Assembly: GCF_017571495.1 (NCBI RefSeq)
Contig: NZ_JAGETZ010000003.1
Location: 372,001 to 436,000 of the forward strand
Direction: 5' to 3'
Length of the DNA: 64,000 nucleotides
From: Hymenobacter negativus
GTDB lineage: Bacteria > Bacteroidota > Bacteroidia > Cytophagales > Hymenobacteraceae
Positions within the stretch are counted from its first letter, which is position 1; every line of letters begins with the position of its first letter. The notes under the pieces were generated by a model that saw only the letters and a program-made list of their open reading frames with translations, was not told the DNA's origin and did not search any database. Below are positions 1-8,486 of this stretch, one piece after another. The position numbers were made by a program, and so were the translations under genes.

Positions 1-440
1 CCCGCCCAGAAGCCCAGCCGCTGCTGCACCAGCCGCTGCATGTCGGAAAGCGAGGCGTAGGCCAGCATCAGGCCGTTCCAAGCGCAACTCAGGATGAGCG
101 CGAGGTCATACCAAAGCGGCACACCGGGCCGGGTATCGAGGTGGAATAAATCGGTGAGGATGTAGGGGGCGTTGGGAAAGAACAGCAGCCACGCCGCGCC
201 CACTGGCAGCAGAATACGTGCTTTCAGCGAGCCTTTGGCGGTGCCCAGCATAGTGCTCAGCCCAAATGGAATAACGGCCAGAAACAGATTCCAGATAAGG
301 AAGAGGAAGGTAAGGCGGCCGGTCATGGCGGCCCGGCCGATAATCAGGAGCACGCTCAGGGCGATGGAGGCGGCCAGCACGAATACCAGCGTGAGCCGGG
401 CCCGGGAGAAGGGAGAAACGGGGAGAACAGAAGCTTGCAT
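1..440 (-). CDS. DUF1361 family membrane protein (3' end outside window)
   Basis: Read on the minus strand from an ATG at 440, this gives about 146 residues before the window ends, so the C-terminus is missing. The visible part has three hydrophobic stretches (about residues 15-35, 38-60 and 72-88) and the DUF1361 signature FFPNAPYILTDLFHL followed by LWYDL. DUF1361 proteins are multi-spanning inner-membrane proteins of unknown function. A near-consensus Bacteroidota -7 box (TATCTTTA) ends 5 nt before the ATG, which supports this start. Family assignment rests on the remembered signature; the function is unknown. Confidence 0.75.
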   Translation of the reverse strand, partial: MQASVLPVSPFSRARLTLVFVLAASIALSVLLIIGRAAMTGRLTFLFLIWNLFLAVIPFGLSTMLGTAKGSLKARILLPVGAAWLLFFPNAPYILTDLFHLDTRPGVPLWYDLALILSCAWNGLMLAYASLSDMQRLVQQRLGFWA

Positions 441-445
441 AAGCT

Positions 446-453
446 TAAAGATA
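446..453 (-). promoter_or_regulatory. Near-consensus -7 box for the DUF1361 gene
   Basis: On the minus strand this reads TATCTTTA, one base off TAnnTTTG. It lies only 5 nt before the ATG at 440, which would give a transcript with almost no leader. No clear -33 element was identified. Confidence 0.35.
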
Positions 454-729
454 GGAGTGTGCGACGAAGACAAGCCAGCCACGCGAATAGCGTAAGGACA
501 ACCGAAGCGCGCAAAAGGCTGTTTGGAAGGCGCAGAAACGTGCTCAGAGAGTGTTTTAATGTCTTTGAAAGGAGTAAAATCTCGTTCAATAGATGTTTCT
601 AATCCTTTCGAAGGTCCGATACGTCATTCAGAAAGACAAATACATATGCTGCCAGGTAACTTGTAATGCTTCGATAGGGGGATTATAAGGATAAAAAAGA
701 CCTAGAGTGGTTTCAGAATCAGTAGCTAG

Positions 730-803
730 TAGCGCAAACTTTCAGTTCGCGTTTTAAAACGACTGCCAAGCGGCGCAGGGACGCGAACTGAAAGTGCGCG
801 CTA
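730..803. repeat. Inverted repeat, 23-nt arms (TAGCG...CGCTA type)
   Basis: The arms at 730-752 and 781-803 pair at 21 of 23 positions around a 28-nt loop. The outer ends read TAGCGC and GCGCTA, and each arm has a small internal palindrome around CTTTCAG. The perfect repeat at 27468-27547 has the same outer TAGCG/CGCTA ends and inner CGCG, so the two may be related REP-like intergenic elements. Confidence 0.7.
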
Positions 804-924
804 CGGTCCGGCCGATGCATTAATGCCGAAACGGCCCTAAATACACTTAATGTAATCGGACCTGTTTTCTTTCTGCTAAATGTGGGGGAAGAGTGGCTGC
901 CTGGGTACCCCCGGCTTTTATAGC

Positions 925-932
925 TAATTTTG
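925..932 (+). promoter_or_regulatory. -7 box (TAATTTTG) of the LpoA-like gene
   Basis: This is an exact match to the Bacteroidota -7 consensus TAnnTTTG. Transcription would begin about 6-8 nt downstream, after the GTG at 893, so the usable start of the gene is the ATG at 971 rather than the GTG. Confidence 0.6.
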
Positions 933-970
933 CCCCGCTTACCACGGGGGCAAGCCTGTTTTTTGGTTCA

Positions 971-2881
971 ATGACGTTACTTTTTACGCGGCTGTCGCTT
1001 CAATGGCTTACGGCTGGCCTGCTGCTGGCTAGCTCCGTGTTTGCCCAAACACCTGCCGCGCCCGCGCCTACTAAAGCGCCCGCACTGAAAGCCCCTGCCA
1101 CCAAGGCCCCCGCCGCTCCGACAGCTACCAAAACGCCGGCTGGCTCCACTGCCGCTCCGGCAAGCACCAAAGCGCCGGCGGCCACCACGCCCACCGGCAC
1201 TAAGCCCACTCCCGCCAAGGCCCCGGCAGCCAAGCCCCGCCCCACCGCCGTGCCGCCCGCCGAAGCCAGCGTACGCTACCGGGCCGGCAAAAATCAGCTC
1301 GACCAAGGCAACTACGCCGCCGCGCTGGCGCAGCTGGAGCTTTTGGCCCAGCCTACCTCCCGCTTCGCCCGCGCCGCCGATGCCGCCTACTTGGCCGCTG
1401 TAGCTGCCGCCCGCCTCAAGCAGTGGCCCGATGCTGAGCAGTTGCTCAACCTGCTCCGCACCGAGTACCCCACGTACCCCAACATGCCTGATGCCTTATT
1501 TCTGCAAGGGCAGGCTTCGTTCGAGCAGGAGGATTTTGATACTGCTCTCAAAACCCTGAGCCTGCTGCCGCCCGACAAGCTAGTGGCCGAGCGCGACGCC
1601 ATGAAGGCCGCCTACCTGCCCCGTATCAAGGACCGTAACACGTGGCTGCGCAACCTGCGCCGCTACCCCGACGACGCTGCCCTGGCCCGCGCCTATGCCG
1701 ACCACCTCATCGTCGGTGGCGCTTACACCGACGCCGACCGCCCGCAGCTCGATGAGCTGATTGCCAAGTTCAGCCTCGACCGCGCTCGCTACACGCCGCG
1801 CCCGCGCCCAGTATCGGTGCGCAAAACCAGCTACAACATCGGCGTGCTGCTGCCCTTCGAGCTGAGCGATCCCAGCTGGCAGACCGTGCGCAAAAACCAG
1901 TTTGTGACCGACCTCTACGCTGGCCTGCGCTTGGCCCAGGACAGCCTCCAGCGGGCCGGTCACCCCGTCCAGCTCTTTGCCTACGACACCGGCGCCGATA
2001 CCCTCACCCTAAAGCAAACTCTGGCTCTGCCCGAGCTGGCTAGCATGGACATGCTCATTGGGCCCATCTACAAATCGGGAGCCCGCCTGCTGGCCCGCTA
2101 CGCCCGCGAGCACCAGATTATCTGCGTCAACCCGCTCTCGCAAGACGGCGATTTGGTGCTTGATAATCCCTGGCACTACCTGTTTGCGCCCAGTGCCGCC
2201 ACCCAGGGCCGCCTAGCTGCCCAGTTTGCCGCCAACTCCTTTGGCTTGGGCAAGCCCGCCATTTTGTTGGCCGAAGACGGATTCGACGACACCTCGTTTG
2301 CAGCCGCTTACAAGTCGACTTATGAGGAATTAGGCGGTAAAATCAGCATCCAGCGCCGCTTCAACGCCGAAGTAGATGCCGAGGTAACCGCCGCTTTCGC
2401 GGGCCTCGACCTGGCCGGAGCCAGCCACATTATGGTGGCTTCTGATAACCGCCGCACCGGCCCCGTGGCGCTGGCCGCGCTGCGCACCCCGCCGGCTGGG
2501 GTCCCGCGGCCGCTCATGCTGTGCCCCAGCGCCTGGCTCGAAAACAGCCGCATCGACCTCGCCCAGCTCAGCGGCAACGTGTATTTTATCCAATCCAAGT
2601 ACTTCGATGAAACCGCGCCGGGCTTCCGCCGCTTTCGCCAGCTCTACCTGCAAAGCCAGCACATCCCCCCGTCTGTCTACGCCGACCAGGGCTTTGAGCT
2701 GCTGCTTTATTTCGGCAATGCGTTGTTCCAATACGGCCCTGCCTTCCAGCAAGGCCTGGCTGCCGCTCCCCAGCAGCCCGGTGCCATCTTCGAAGGCCAG
2801 AGCTACAGCGGTGGCGCCCACGACAACCAGGTAGTGCCCATTGTGAAGCTTAATAACTTGGAAATTCAGGTGCTGCGATAA
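971..2881 (+). CDS. Exported TPR / periplasmic-binding-fold protein (LpoA-like)
   Basis: The protein has 636 residues. A signal peptide covers residues 1-25 (cut after SSVFA). An Ala/Pro/Thr/Lys-rich linker follows (about 26-95), then TPR-like helices (about 100-230) and a type-I periplasmic-binding-protein fold starting near IGVLLPF and running to about residue 610 (includes MLIGPIYKSGARLL and VNPLSQDGD). TPR plus this fold is the layout of LpoA-type penicillin-binding-protein activators and of Bacteroidota proteins annotated as ABC substrate-binding proteins. The frame stays open to a GTG at 893, but the signal peptide and the -7 box at 925 favour the ATG at 971. No permease gene is adjacent, so cell-wall regulation is more plausible than import, but this is inference. 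Confidence 0.75.
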   Translation: MTLLFTRLSLQWLTAGLLLASSVFAQTPAAPAPTKAPALKAPATKAPAAPTATKTPAGSTAAPASTKAPAATTPTGTKPTPAKAPAAKPRPTAVPPAEASVRYRAGKNQLDQGNYAAALAQLELLAQPTSRFARAADAAYLAAVAAARLKQWPDAEQLLNLLRTEYPTYPNMPDALFLQGQASFEQEDFDTALKTLSLLPPDKLVAERDAMKAAYLPRIKDRNTWLRNLRRYPDDAALARAYADHLIVGGAYTDADRPQLDELIAKFSLDRARYTPRPRPVSVRKTSYNIGVLLPFELSDPSWQTVRKNQFVTDLYAGLRLAQDSLQRAGHPVQLFAYDTGADTLTLKQTLALPELASMDMLIGPIYKSGARLLARYAREHQIICVNPLSQDGDLVLDNPWHYLFAPSAATQGRLAAQFAANSFGLGKPAILLAEDGFDDTSFAAAYKSTYEELGGKISIQRRFNAEVDAEVTAAFAGLDLAGASHIMVASDNRRTGPVALAALRTPPAGVPRPLMLCPSAWLENSRIDLAQLSGNVYFIQSKYFDETAPGFRRFRQLYLQSQHIPPSVYADQGFELLLYFGNALFQYGPAFQQGLAAAPQQPGAIFEGQSYSGGAHDNQVVPIVKLNNLEIQVLR

Positions 2882-2897
2882 GTTGTTCAACACTCAG

Positions 2898-2998
2898 CTT
2901 GTCCTGCTGAGCGTGGCCTAAGCATCGTTGCCAAGTAGGTAATCAGGCTTACTGTTGCAGTAAAGATGTTCCGGGTGTGCTCAGCAAGATGGTCATCA
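2898..2998. repeat. Decayed inverted repeat after the LpoA-like gene
   Basis: CTTGTCCTGCTGAGCG at 2898-2913 is partly complementary to GTGCTCAGCAAGATG at about 2975-2990. It resembles the perfect TCCTGAGCG-type repeat at 7116-7204 but with many mismatches, so it is probably an eroded relative. It lies between two co-directional genes. Confidence 0.35.
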
Positions 2999-3023
2999 TA
3001 AAATAAATATCCATAACCCAACT

Positions 3024-4322
3024 ATGCTCAATCTGACCACTTCCGCTGCCCTGTTCGAACGCGCCAAAACCCTTATCCCTGGTGGTGTCAATTCACCGGT
3101 GCGTGCCTTTCGCTCGGTGGGCGGCTCGCCGGTGTTCATGCAAAGCGCCAACGGTGCCTGGCTCATCGACGTGGATGGCAACCGCTACGTTGACTTTATC
3201 AACTCCTGGGGCCCGATGATTCTTGGCCACGCCCCGCAAATTGTGCTCGATGCTGTGGCGCAGGCGCTGCCGCATTCGCTCAGCTTCGGTGCACCCACCC
3301 ACCGCGAAGTGGAAATGGCCGAACTGATTCGGGAGATGGTGCCCAGCATCGAAAAAGTCCGTCTGGTAAACTCCGGCACCGAAGCGTGCATGTCGGCCAT
3401 TCGGGCCGCCCGAGGCTACACCGGACGCGCCAAAATCATCAAGTTCGAAGGCTGCTATCACGGCCACGGCGACGCCTTCCTGATTGCGGCTGGCAGTGGT
3501 GCCCTCACTGCGGGCGAGCCTGATTCGGCTGGCGTCACCCAGGGCGTGGCCCAGGATACCCTCACCGCACCCTACAACGACCTGCCTGCCGTGCAGGCCC
3601 TCATCGCCGCCAATCCCGACCAGATTGCCGCCCTCATTCTGGAGCCCGTAGTGGGCAATATGGGCCTCGTAGCCCCCGCCGAGGGCTTCCTGCCAGCCCT
3701 GCGCGACCTCTGCACCGAGCAAGGCATCGTGCTGATTTTCGATGAGGTAATGACCGGCTTCCGCCTTGCGCCGGGTGGTGCCCAGCAGCTCTACGGCATC
3801 AAAGCCGACATGACGACGCTGGGCAAAATCATCGGCGGCGGCTTGCCCGTGGGTGCCTATGGCGGTCGAGAAGACATCATGAACTGCGTAGCACCCGCTG
3901 GCAAAGTGTACCAAGCCGGCACCCTTTCCGGCAATCCCATGGCTACCGCCGCCGGCATGGCCCAACTCCGCTACCTGCACGAGCACCCCGAACTTTACAC
4001 GGCCCTCGAAGCCAGCAGCGCCCGCCTCGCCGACGGTACCCGCCAAATTGCCGCCGAGCTCGGCCTGAATTACACCGTGAACCGCGTGGGTTCCATGTTT
4101 AGCCTGTTCTTCACCAGTGAGCCCGTCACCAACCTCGACGATGCCAAGAAGTGCGATACGGCTGCTTTTGGCCGCTATTTCCACGCTATGCTAAACCGGG
4201 GCATCTACCTCGCACCTTCGCAATTTGAAGCCCTGTTCGTGTCCACCGTCATCACCGACAAGCTGGTGGAGAAATACCTGACTGCCTGCCGCGAGTCGTT
4301 GGTTGAGGCACATAGCGCATAG
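3024..4322 (+). CDS. hemL: Glutamate-1-semialdehyde 2,1-aminomutase
   Basis: HemL converts glutamate-1-semialdehyde to 5-aminolevulinate in the C5 route to haem, using PLP. The 432-residue length is normal for the family. Recognisable features are IPGGVNSPVRAF near the N-terminus, LVNSGTEACMSAIR (about 114-127), the FDEVMTGFR block (239-247) and the PLP lysine K268 in TTLGKIIGGGLP. The ATG start fits the usual HemL N-terminus. No other haem gene is nearby. The gene is flanked by inverted repeats on both sides and looks monocistronic. Confidence 0.95.
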   Translation: MLNLTTSAALFERAKTLIPGGVNSPVRAFRSVGGSPVFMQSANGAWLIDVDGNRYVDFINSWGPMILGHAPQIVLDAVAQALPHSLSFGAPTHREVEMAELIREMVPSIEKVRLVNSGTEACMSAIRAARGYTGRAKIIKFEGCYHGHGDAFLIAAGSGALTAGEPDSAGVTQGVAQDTLTAPYNDLPAVQALIAANPDQIAALILEPVVGNMGLVAPAEGFLPALRDLCTEQGIVLIFDEVMTGFRLAPGGAQQLYGIKADMTTLGKIIGGGLPVGAYGGREDIMNCVAPAGKVYQAGTLSGNPMATAAGMAQLRYLHEHPELYTALEASSARLADGTRQIAAELGLNYTVNRVGSMFSLFFTSEPVTNLDDAKKCDTAAFGRYFHAMLNRGIYLAPSQFEALFVSTVITDKLVEKYLTACRESLVEAHSA

Positions 4323-4329
4323 TAGCACA

Positions 4330-4426
4330 AAGTTTAAAATTGAGTTTCGCCAAGGCCGTCAGGCATGATAAGTTGTGTAGAGCACTCAAAAGCCCATTGC
4401 CCTGGCGAAACTTAATTTTTAAACTT
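4330..4426. repeat. Inverted repeat downstream of hemL
   Basis: The arm at 4330-4355 (AAGTTTAAAATTGAGTTTCG...) pairs with 4400-4426 at about 24 of 27 positions with one gap. The arms share GAGTTTCG and AAACTT words with the repeat at 40638-40705. It could act as a transcript-end hairpin for hemL, but it lacks the GC stem and U-tract of a standard terminator. Confidence 0.65.
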
Positions 4427-4443
4427 CGCGAAACCCTGCGCTT

Positions 4444-4451
4444 TACCTTTG
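4444..4451 (+). promoter_or_regulatory. -7 box (TACCTTTG) abutting an ATG
   Basis: This is an exact TAnnTTTG match with only 4 nt between it and the ATG at 4456. The expected transcription start would fall at or inside the start codon, so the mRNA would be leaderless. Confidence 0.55.
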
Positions 4452-4455
4452 CCCC

Positions 4456-5355
4456 ATGGTAAAACAGGTTTTTCTGGTTTTTCTGCTGCTTTTCGGGCAA
4501 CTGGCCCACGCCGAAACCCCCGCCCAGGCCAACAAGCGGCTTTTCGATAAAACCATCGACGAGCTCAACTTTCGAACCATGGAAACGGTGTACGACAAGT
4601 CGTTCACCCGCGGCAAATTCCCACTCACGCTGCGCACCGCCGCTGCCCGTCGCAGCTTCGATGGATTTGGCGATAATGCAGGCCTGAAGCAGTTGTTCTT
4701 GAATTACAACGGAATTGCGGAGCGCTATAAAAACCGTTTCGGCAACGGGCCGCTCACGCTGGCAGAATTTGAAAAACAACTCAAATCGGTGTTGTTGGAC
4801 AAGAATTTCGAGTTCTTCATTCATAACCTGCCGCGCGACGAGCGGGTGTCCCTCATCCGGGCCGAGCAGCGCCTCATCCAGCAAGCCACCGCGCAGTTCA
4901 ACGACTCGGGTGCTCCGGCCGGCCCTGCCGCGGCCGTTACCGAAAACGAAGCCCAACCTGAGGCCCCCGTCACTGCACCGCTCACCACCAACGGCGATGC
5001 CAGTCCGGAAGCTGTCCCCGCCACCGTTTCCGACGAGGCCCCACTCACCAGCGCCCCGGTTGTCAGCGGCCCCGCGCCGCAACATGATTGGCTCGATTAC
5101 TTCACGTTGCTGCTCAGCCTGACCAGCGTGCTGATGCTTTTCTATATTATTACCAGCGTGCTACCTACAATCAGCCGCCGCATCAACAATCTGTCGGCCA
5201 ATCCAGAGCCGGAGCCCGAGCCTCGTAGTTTCAGCAGTCGCCTGCGGCCTACGCCCCAACCAGGCCTACGCGAAGACCGTTACGAAGACGATGAGGACGA
5301 AGAGGAGGGAGGCCCGGAGCCCACAGGGCCTTATCGCCACCATGACGACGACTAA
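4456..5355 (+). CDS. Exported protein with one C-terminal membrane segment
   Basis: I do not recognise the family. The 299-residue product has a signal peptide (residues 1-20, ending AHAET), a helical charged domain (about 21-150), an Ala/Pro/Glu-rich linker (about 151-208), one membrane segment near residues 214-236 (DYFTLLLSLTSVLMLFYIITS) and a Pro/Glu/Asp-rich tail. It is therefore probably held in the inner membrane with the helical domain in the periplasm and the acidic tail in the cytoplasm. The -7 box directly before the ATG fixes the start. It ends 75 nt before dcd. Confidence 0.7.
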   Translation: MVKQVFLVFLLLFGQLAHAETPAQANKRLFDKTIDELNFRTMETVYDKSFTRGKFPLTLRTAAARRSFDGFGDNAGLKQLFLNYNGIAERYKNRFGNGPLTLAEFEKQLKSVLLDKNFEFFIHNLPRDERVSLIRAEQRLIQQATAQFNDSGAPAGPAAAVTENEAQPEAPVTAPLTTNGDASPEAVPATVSDEAPLTSAPVVSGPAPQHDWLDYFTLLLSLTSVLMLFYIITSVLPTISRRINNLSANPEPEPEPRSFSSRLRPTPQPGLREDRYEDDEDEEEGGPEPTGPYRHHDDD

Positions 5356-5430
5356 ACGAACTGCCTGACCATTAAATGGCTGCGTTTCTACATTTTTCTG
5401 CAAACCAAAGTATCCAGTACTCCAATCCCC

Positions 5431-5967
5431 ATGATTCTTACCGACCAGCAAATCCTCGCGGAAATCGAGAAAGGCACCATCGTCATTCAGCCTTACGACC
5501 GCAGCTGCCTGGGCACCAATTCCTACGATGTGCATTTGGGGAAATACCTGGCCACTTACCGCGACGAAGTGCTGGACGCCCGTAAGCACAACGAAATCGA
5601 CACTTTCGAAATCCCGGCCGAAGGGTTTGTGCTCCAGCCCGGCCGCCTCTACCTCGGCGTTACGGAGGAGTACACCGAAACGCACGCTACTGTGCCTTTC
5701 CTCGAAGGAAAGAGCAGCGTGGGCCGCTTGGGTATCGACATTCATGCCACTGCGGGCAAGGGCGACGTAGGCTTTTGCAACCATTGGACTTTGGAAATCA
5801 GCGTGTCAATGCCCGTTCGGATTTACCACAACATGCCCATTGGCCAGCTCATTTATTTTACCGTGCAGGGCGATGTAAATACCCTGTATAATCGCAAGCA
5901 GAACGCCAAATACAACGACAAAACGGACAAACCGGTAGAATCGATGATGTGGAAAAACAAGTGGTAA
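5431..5967 (+). CDS. dcd: dCTP deaminase
   Basis: Dcd deaminates dCTP to dUTP to feed thymidylate synthesis. The 178-residue protein has the family pattern: ILTDQQI at the start, the SYDVHLG strand (31-37), the GKSSVGRLG loop (93-101) and the catalytic-glutamate region TLEIS with E122. The normal mono-functional length and absence of a dUTPase extension favour a plain deaminase. A weak -7-like TACATTTT lies about 35 nt upstream of the ATG. Confidence 0.88.
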   Translation: MILTDQQILAEIEKGTIVIQPYDRSCLGTNSYDVHLGKYLATYRDEVLDARKHNEIDTFEIPAEGFVLQPGRLYLGVTEEYTETHATVPFLEGKSSVGRLGIDIHATAGKGDVGFCNHWTLEISVSMPVRIYHNMPIGQLIYFTVQGDVNTLYNRKQNAKYNDKTDKPVESMMWKNKW

Positions 5968-6097
5968 AATATAGCGTTGGCGTAATGCAGGCACACTAAA
6001 CCCGAACCGCAAGCCGTTTTTCTACGTTGAAATCCATACCGTGCCGGTTCTCACTGGCACGGCCCTTGCGTAAGTGTGTTACCTAAACCCTACGACG

Positions 6098-6643
6098 ATG
6101 ACTACGAAAACTGCTTTTGCTTCCGTTCTCTTGGCGCTGCTGGCTGGTGCCGCTTCCGCACAGCAATCCCCCAACAATAATGTGCAGGTGCAGGACAAAA
6201 CCCAGCCCACGCCTCGCCTTAACCCCGTCACCGACCGCGCCGAGCACCTGAGTAACCAGATGGTCCGTGACCTGCGCCTCAATAACTACCAAGCCGAAAA
6301 GCTCCGCGCCATCAATGCCGATAAAGTAGCGAAAATGGCTGCCATCGAGCGTAAAAATGCCGGCAATCCCAGGATAATTGACGAGCAGTGCAACGGCGTC
6401 TGCAAAGAGCGGGACCGCGAATTGCAGGCTGTACTCAGCAACGACCAGTATAGCAGCTATTTTAGCTCGCGCGCCAATTACTACAAGTACGACAAGGATT
6501 TTGCCAGCCAGTCGGCCAGCATTTTGCTCACTAACTCAGTGCAGAATCCTGCCCCGTCTCGGGCCAATGATGCATCAATAGCACCCGCCGCCTCCCGGCC
6601 TGCTAACCGCCCGGCCGGCAACCTAGGCCGCAATGCTCGCTAG
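6098..6643 (+). CDS. Small exported helical protein (Spy/CpxP-like)
   Basis: The 181-residue product begins with a signal peptide (MTTKTAFASVLLALLAGAASA, cut near residue 21). A helical region follows with the pattern typical of small periplasmic Spy/CpxP-like or DUF4890-like proteins: MVRDLRLNNYQAEKL, repeated charged helices, then LQAVLSNDQYSSYF. The tail is low in complexity. The frame is open to a GTG at 6074 but the signal peptide places the start at 6098. The gene is followed by a strong hairpin terminator. The exact family is uncertain. Confidence 0.65.
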   Translation: MTTKTAFASVLLALLAGAASAQQSPNNNVQVQDKTQPTPRLNPVTDRAEHLSNQMVRDLRLNNYQAEKLRAINADKVAKMAAIERKNAGNPRIIDEQCNGVCKERDRELQAVLSNDQYSSYFSSRANYYKYDKDFASQSASILLTNSVQNPAPSRANDASIAPAASRPANRPAGNLGRNAR

Positions 6644-6680
6644 ACAGTACGCATATTGCAGCTTGCGTCACGCAAGAACA

Positions 6681-6716
6681 AAAAAGCCCCGCTGGTGTCA
6701 TCCAGCGGGGCTTTTT
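6681..6716. terminator. Bidirectional intrinsic terminator
   Basis: A perfect stem (AAAAAGCCCCGCTGG at 6681-6695 pairing with 6702-6716) closes a 6-nt loop and carries A and T runs on either side. It sits between the convergent Spy-like gene (+) and gldC (-), so it can serve both. Confidence 0.9.
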
Positions 6717-6768
6717 ACTTTGGGTATTTACTAGAAATTCACAAGCTAAAGTGAGTTTCACAAAGACA

Positions 6769-7101
6769 TTACTCCTGTTCCTGCTTATCCAGATATTCCG
6801 ACAACTCTTTGCAGAGCGCGCGCATCTTGTTAGCCATCTCCTTATCGTCGGTGGCGGTTACAATGTTCTCGGCCATTGAGCCGATATTGTCAACCACAAA
6901 GCGCTTCATTTCATCCACGGGCATGTCCTTGGTCCAGAGGTCGATTTTCATAGTGCCTACCTGCTCTCGGTCCCACAGCGCAATGTTTATGGCTTTGGCG
7001 AAGTGAATATCCGGCCCCGCATCGGTGGCCGACCAGCTAATAGCTTCGGGTACTTTGTTATCGTCGAGGGCGATGCTAAAGCGAATTTCTGATTTTTTCA
7101 T
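6769..7101 (-). CDS. gldC: Gliding motility protein GldC
   Basis: The 110-residue product matches GldC: KKSEIRFSIALDDNKVPE at the N-terminus, then ISWSATDAG, ALWDREQVGTMKIDLWTKDMPV and a helical C-terminus. GldC is a small cytoplasmic protein linked to gliding motility in Bacteroidota; its biochemical role is not established. It lies downstream of dnaN on the same strand, with a perfect inverted repeat in the gap. It is separate from the gldA/F/G genes 1.7 kb away. Confidence 0.9.
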   Translation of the reverse strand: MKKSEIRFSIALDDNKVPEAISWSATDAGPDIHFAKAINIALWDREQVGTMKIDLWTKDMPVDEMKRFVVDNIGSMAENIVTATDDKEMANKMRALCKELSEYLDKQEQE

Positions 7102-7115
7102 AAAGGGGTAAAAGT

Positions 7116-7204
7116 TGTCATCCTGAGCGTAGCGAAGGACCTTATCGGGTTAGAACGGCTTTCGTTCAGCAGTGATAAGGTCCTTCGCTACGCTCAGGAT
7201 GACA
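7116..7204. repeat. Perfect inverted repeat, 31-nt arms, between dnaN and gldC
   Basis: The arms at 7116-7146 and 7174-7204 are perfectly complementary and begin TGTCATCCTGAGCG. The loop is 27 nt. This word, continuing with AGCGAAGGACCTT, is a common dispersed intergenic repeat in Bacteroidota and other bacteria, and a diverged copy lies at 58087-58205. In dnaN-gldC read-through RNA it would form one long hairpin. Confidence 0.85.
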
Positions 7205-7221
7205 GTTTTGTAAGCAAAATG

Positions 7222-8346
7222 TTAGACGTAGTTGTTCAGCATCACCGGCATCACCAGCATCAGGATGCTTTCGTTATCGTCCGGGGTGGTGGGCATGAGG
7301 AGGCCGGCACGGTTGGGCGTACTGAGTTCCAGCGTAATTTCCTCGGAGTCAATATTCGACAGCATTTCGAGTAGGAAACGGGCATTGAAGCCAATTTCCA
7401 TGTCTTCGCCATCGTACTGGCAGCTCAACGTTTCCTTCGCTTCGTTGCTAAAGTCCAGGTCTTCAGCCGATACTATCAACTCCGAGCCAGCGAGGCGCAA
7501 ACGCACTTGGTGAGTCGTCTTGTTAGAATAGATGCTGATTCGACGGACCGAATTTAATAACTCCGAACGATTGATGACCAGCTTATTAGGGTTGCTTACG
7601 GGAATTACATTCTCGTAATCCGGGTAACGCTCGTCAATCAGGCGGCACACCAGGCGCATCTGGTTGAACGAGAAGAAGGCGTTGCTCTGGTTGAATTCCA
7701 TCTTCACCGGCGTGGCCTCGGAGGGCAGCGTGCCCTTAAGCAGATTGAAGGCTTTGCGCGGGATGATGAGGTTGGCGGTTTGGCCGGCGCCCACGTCCTG
7801 GCGGCGGTAGCGAAGCAGGCGGTGGCCGTCGGTGGCCACGAAGGTCACCTGCGCATCGGCCAGTTGCACGAGGATGCCGGTCATGGCCGGGCGCAACTCG
7901 TCGGTACTCACCGCGAAAATGGTTTTGTTGATGGCCCGTGCCAACGACGAGGACGGCATCTCAATTGGGGCGGAACCCTTCACCACCGGCACGCGGGGGA
8001 AATCGGCGGCGTTCTCGCCGGCCAGCTTGTAGCGCCCGTTCGAAGAACTGATTTCGATGGTATAAGTTTCCTCGTCCAGCGTGAAGGTCACGGGTTGGTC
8101 GGGCAGGTTCTTAAGGGTATCGAGCAGGATGCGGGCGGGCGCGGCAATACGACCAGTATCGCGGGCCTCCACGGGCAGTTCGGTAATCATGCTCGTCTCC
8201 AGGTCGGAAGCGGTGATGGTGAGCTTACCGGCCTCAATCTCAAAGAGAAAGTTCTCCAGAATGGGCACCACGGGGTTGTTCGTAACCACGCCGTTGATGC
8301 TTTGCAGCTGCTTAAGCAGCGCGGAGGAGGATACAATGAATTTCAT
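7222..8346 (-). CDS. dnaN: DNA polymerase III beta sliding clamp
   Basis: DnaN is the ring-shaped processivity clamp of the replicative polymerase. The 374-residue length is normal. The sequence has MKFIVSSSALLKQLQSI at the start, the domain-1 pattern LEIEAGKLTITASDLE-like, FVATDGHRLL near the domain 2/3 junction, and the typical C-terminal end VMLNNYV close to the family's peptide-binding edge. An exact -7 box (TATCTTTG) lies 33 nt before the ATG. The neighbouring genes are gldC and a small hypothetical, so there is no evidence of oriC beside it. Confidence 0.96.
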   Translation of the reverse strand: MKFIVSSSALLKQLQSINGVVTNNPVVPILENFLFEIEAGKLTITASDLETSMITELPVEARDTGRIAAPARILLDTLKNLPDQPVTFTLDEETYTIEISSSNGRYKLAGENAADFPRVPVVKGSAPIEMPSSSLARAINKTIFAVSTDELRPAMTGILVQLADAQVTFVATDGHRLLRYRRQDVGAGQTANLIIPRKAFNLLKGTLPSEATPVKMEFNQSNAFFSFNQMRLVCRLIDERYPDYENVIPVSNPNKLVINRSELLNSVRRISIYSNKTTHQVRLRLAGSELIVSAEDLDFSNEAKETLSCQYDGEDMEIGFNARFLLEMLSNIDSEEITLELSTPNRAGLLMPTTPDDNESILMLVMPVMLNNYV

Positions 8347-8379
8347 GGTGCGAGGCTAGAGTTGGGGGTTGGCGGGGGG

Positions 8380-8387
8380 CAAAGATA
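8380..8387 (-). promoter_or_regulatory. dnaN: -7 box (TATCTTTG) of dnaN
   Basis: Minus-strand exact match to TAnnTTTG, 33 nt before the dnaN ATG, giving an ordinary short leader of about 25 nt. Confidence 0.6.
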
Positions 8388-8486
8388 GGGGGCAGGGTTG
8401 GGGTTTGGAAAGGCGATTTAGTGTTTACGCAAATGCACCTTATGGAATGGCTCCCCGGCTTTGTTAGTCAAGGTATTCGTCTAAAC

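Larger units (their letters stand above)
441..970. other. Intergenic region between divergent genes
   Basis: This stretch of about 530 bases carries no credible gene. It holds the divergent promoters of the DUF1361 gene (446-453) and the LpoA-like gene (925-932), plus an inverted repeat at 730-803. The AT-richer part at 540-700 shows no open frame with recognisable protein sequence and no tRNA-like fold that I could see. Confidence 0.6.

Noticed and set aside
441..892. Possible small gene or tRNA in the intergenic region
   Set aside because: No cloverleaf and no convincing open frame on either strand was seen.
3093..4184. 363-codon minus-strand frame inside hemL
   Set aside because: Antisense shadow of hemL.
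7116..7204. Considered as an insertion sequence end pair
   Set aside because: Arms abut a 27-nt loop with no transposase and no target duplication seen.
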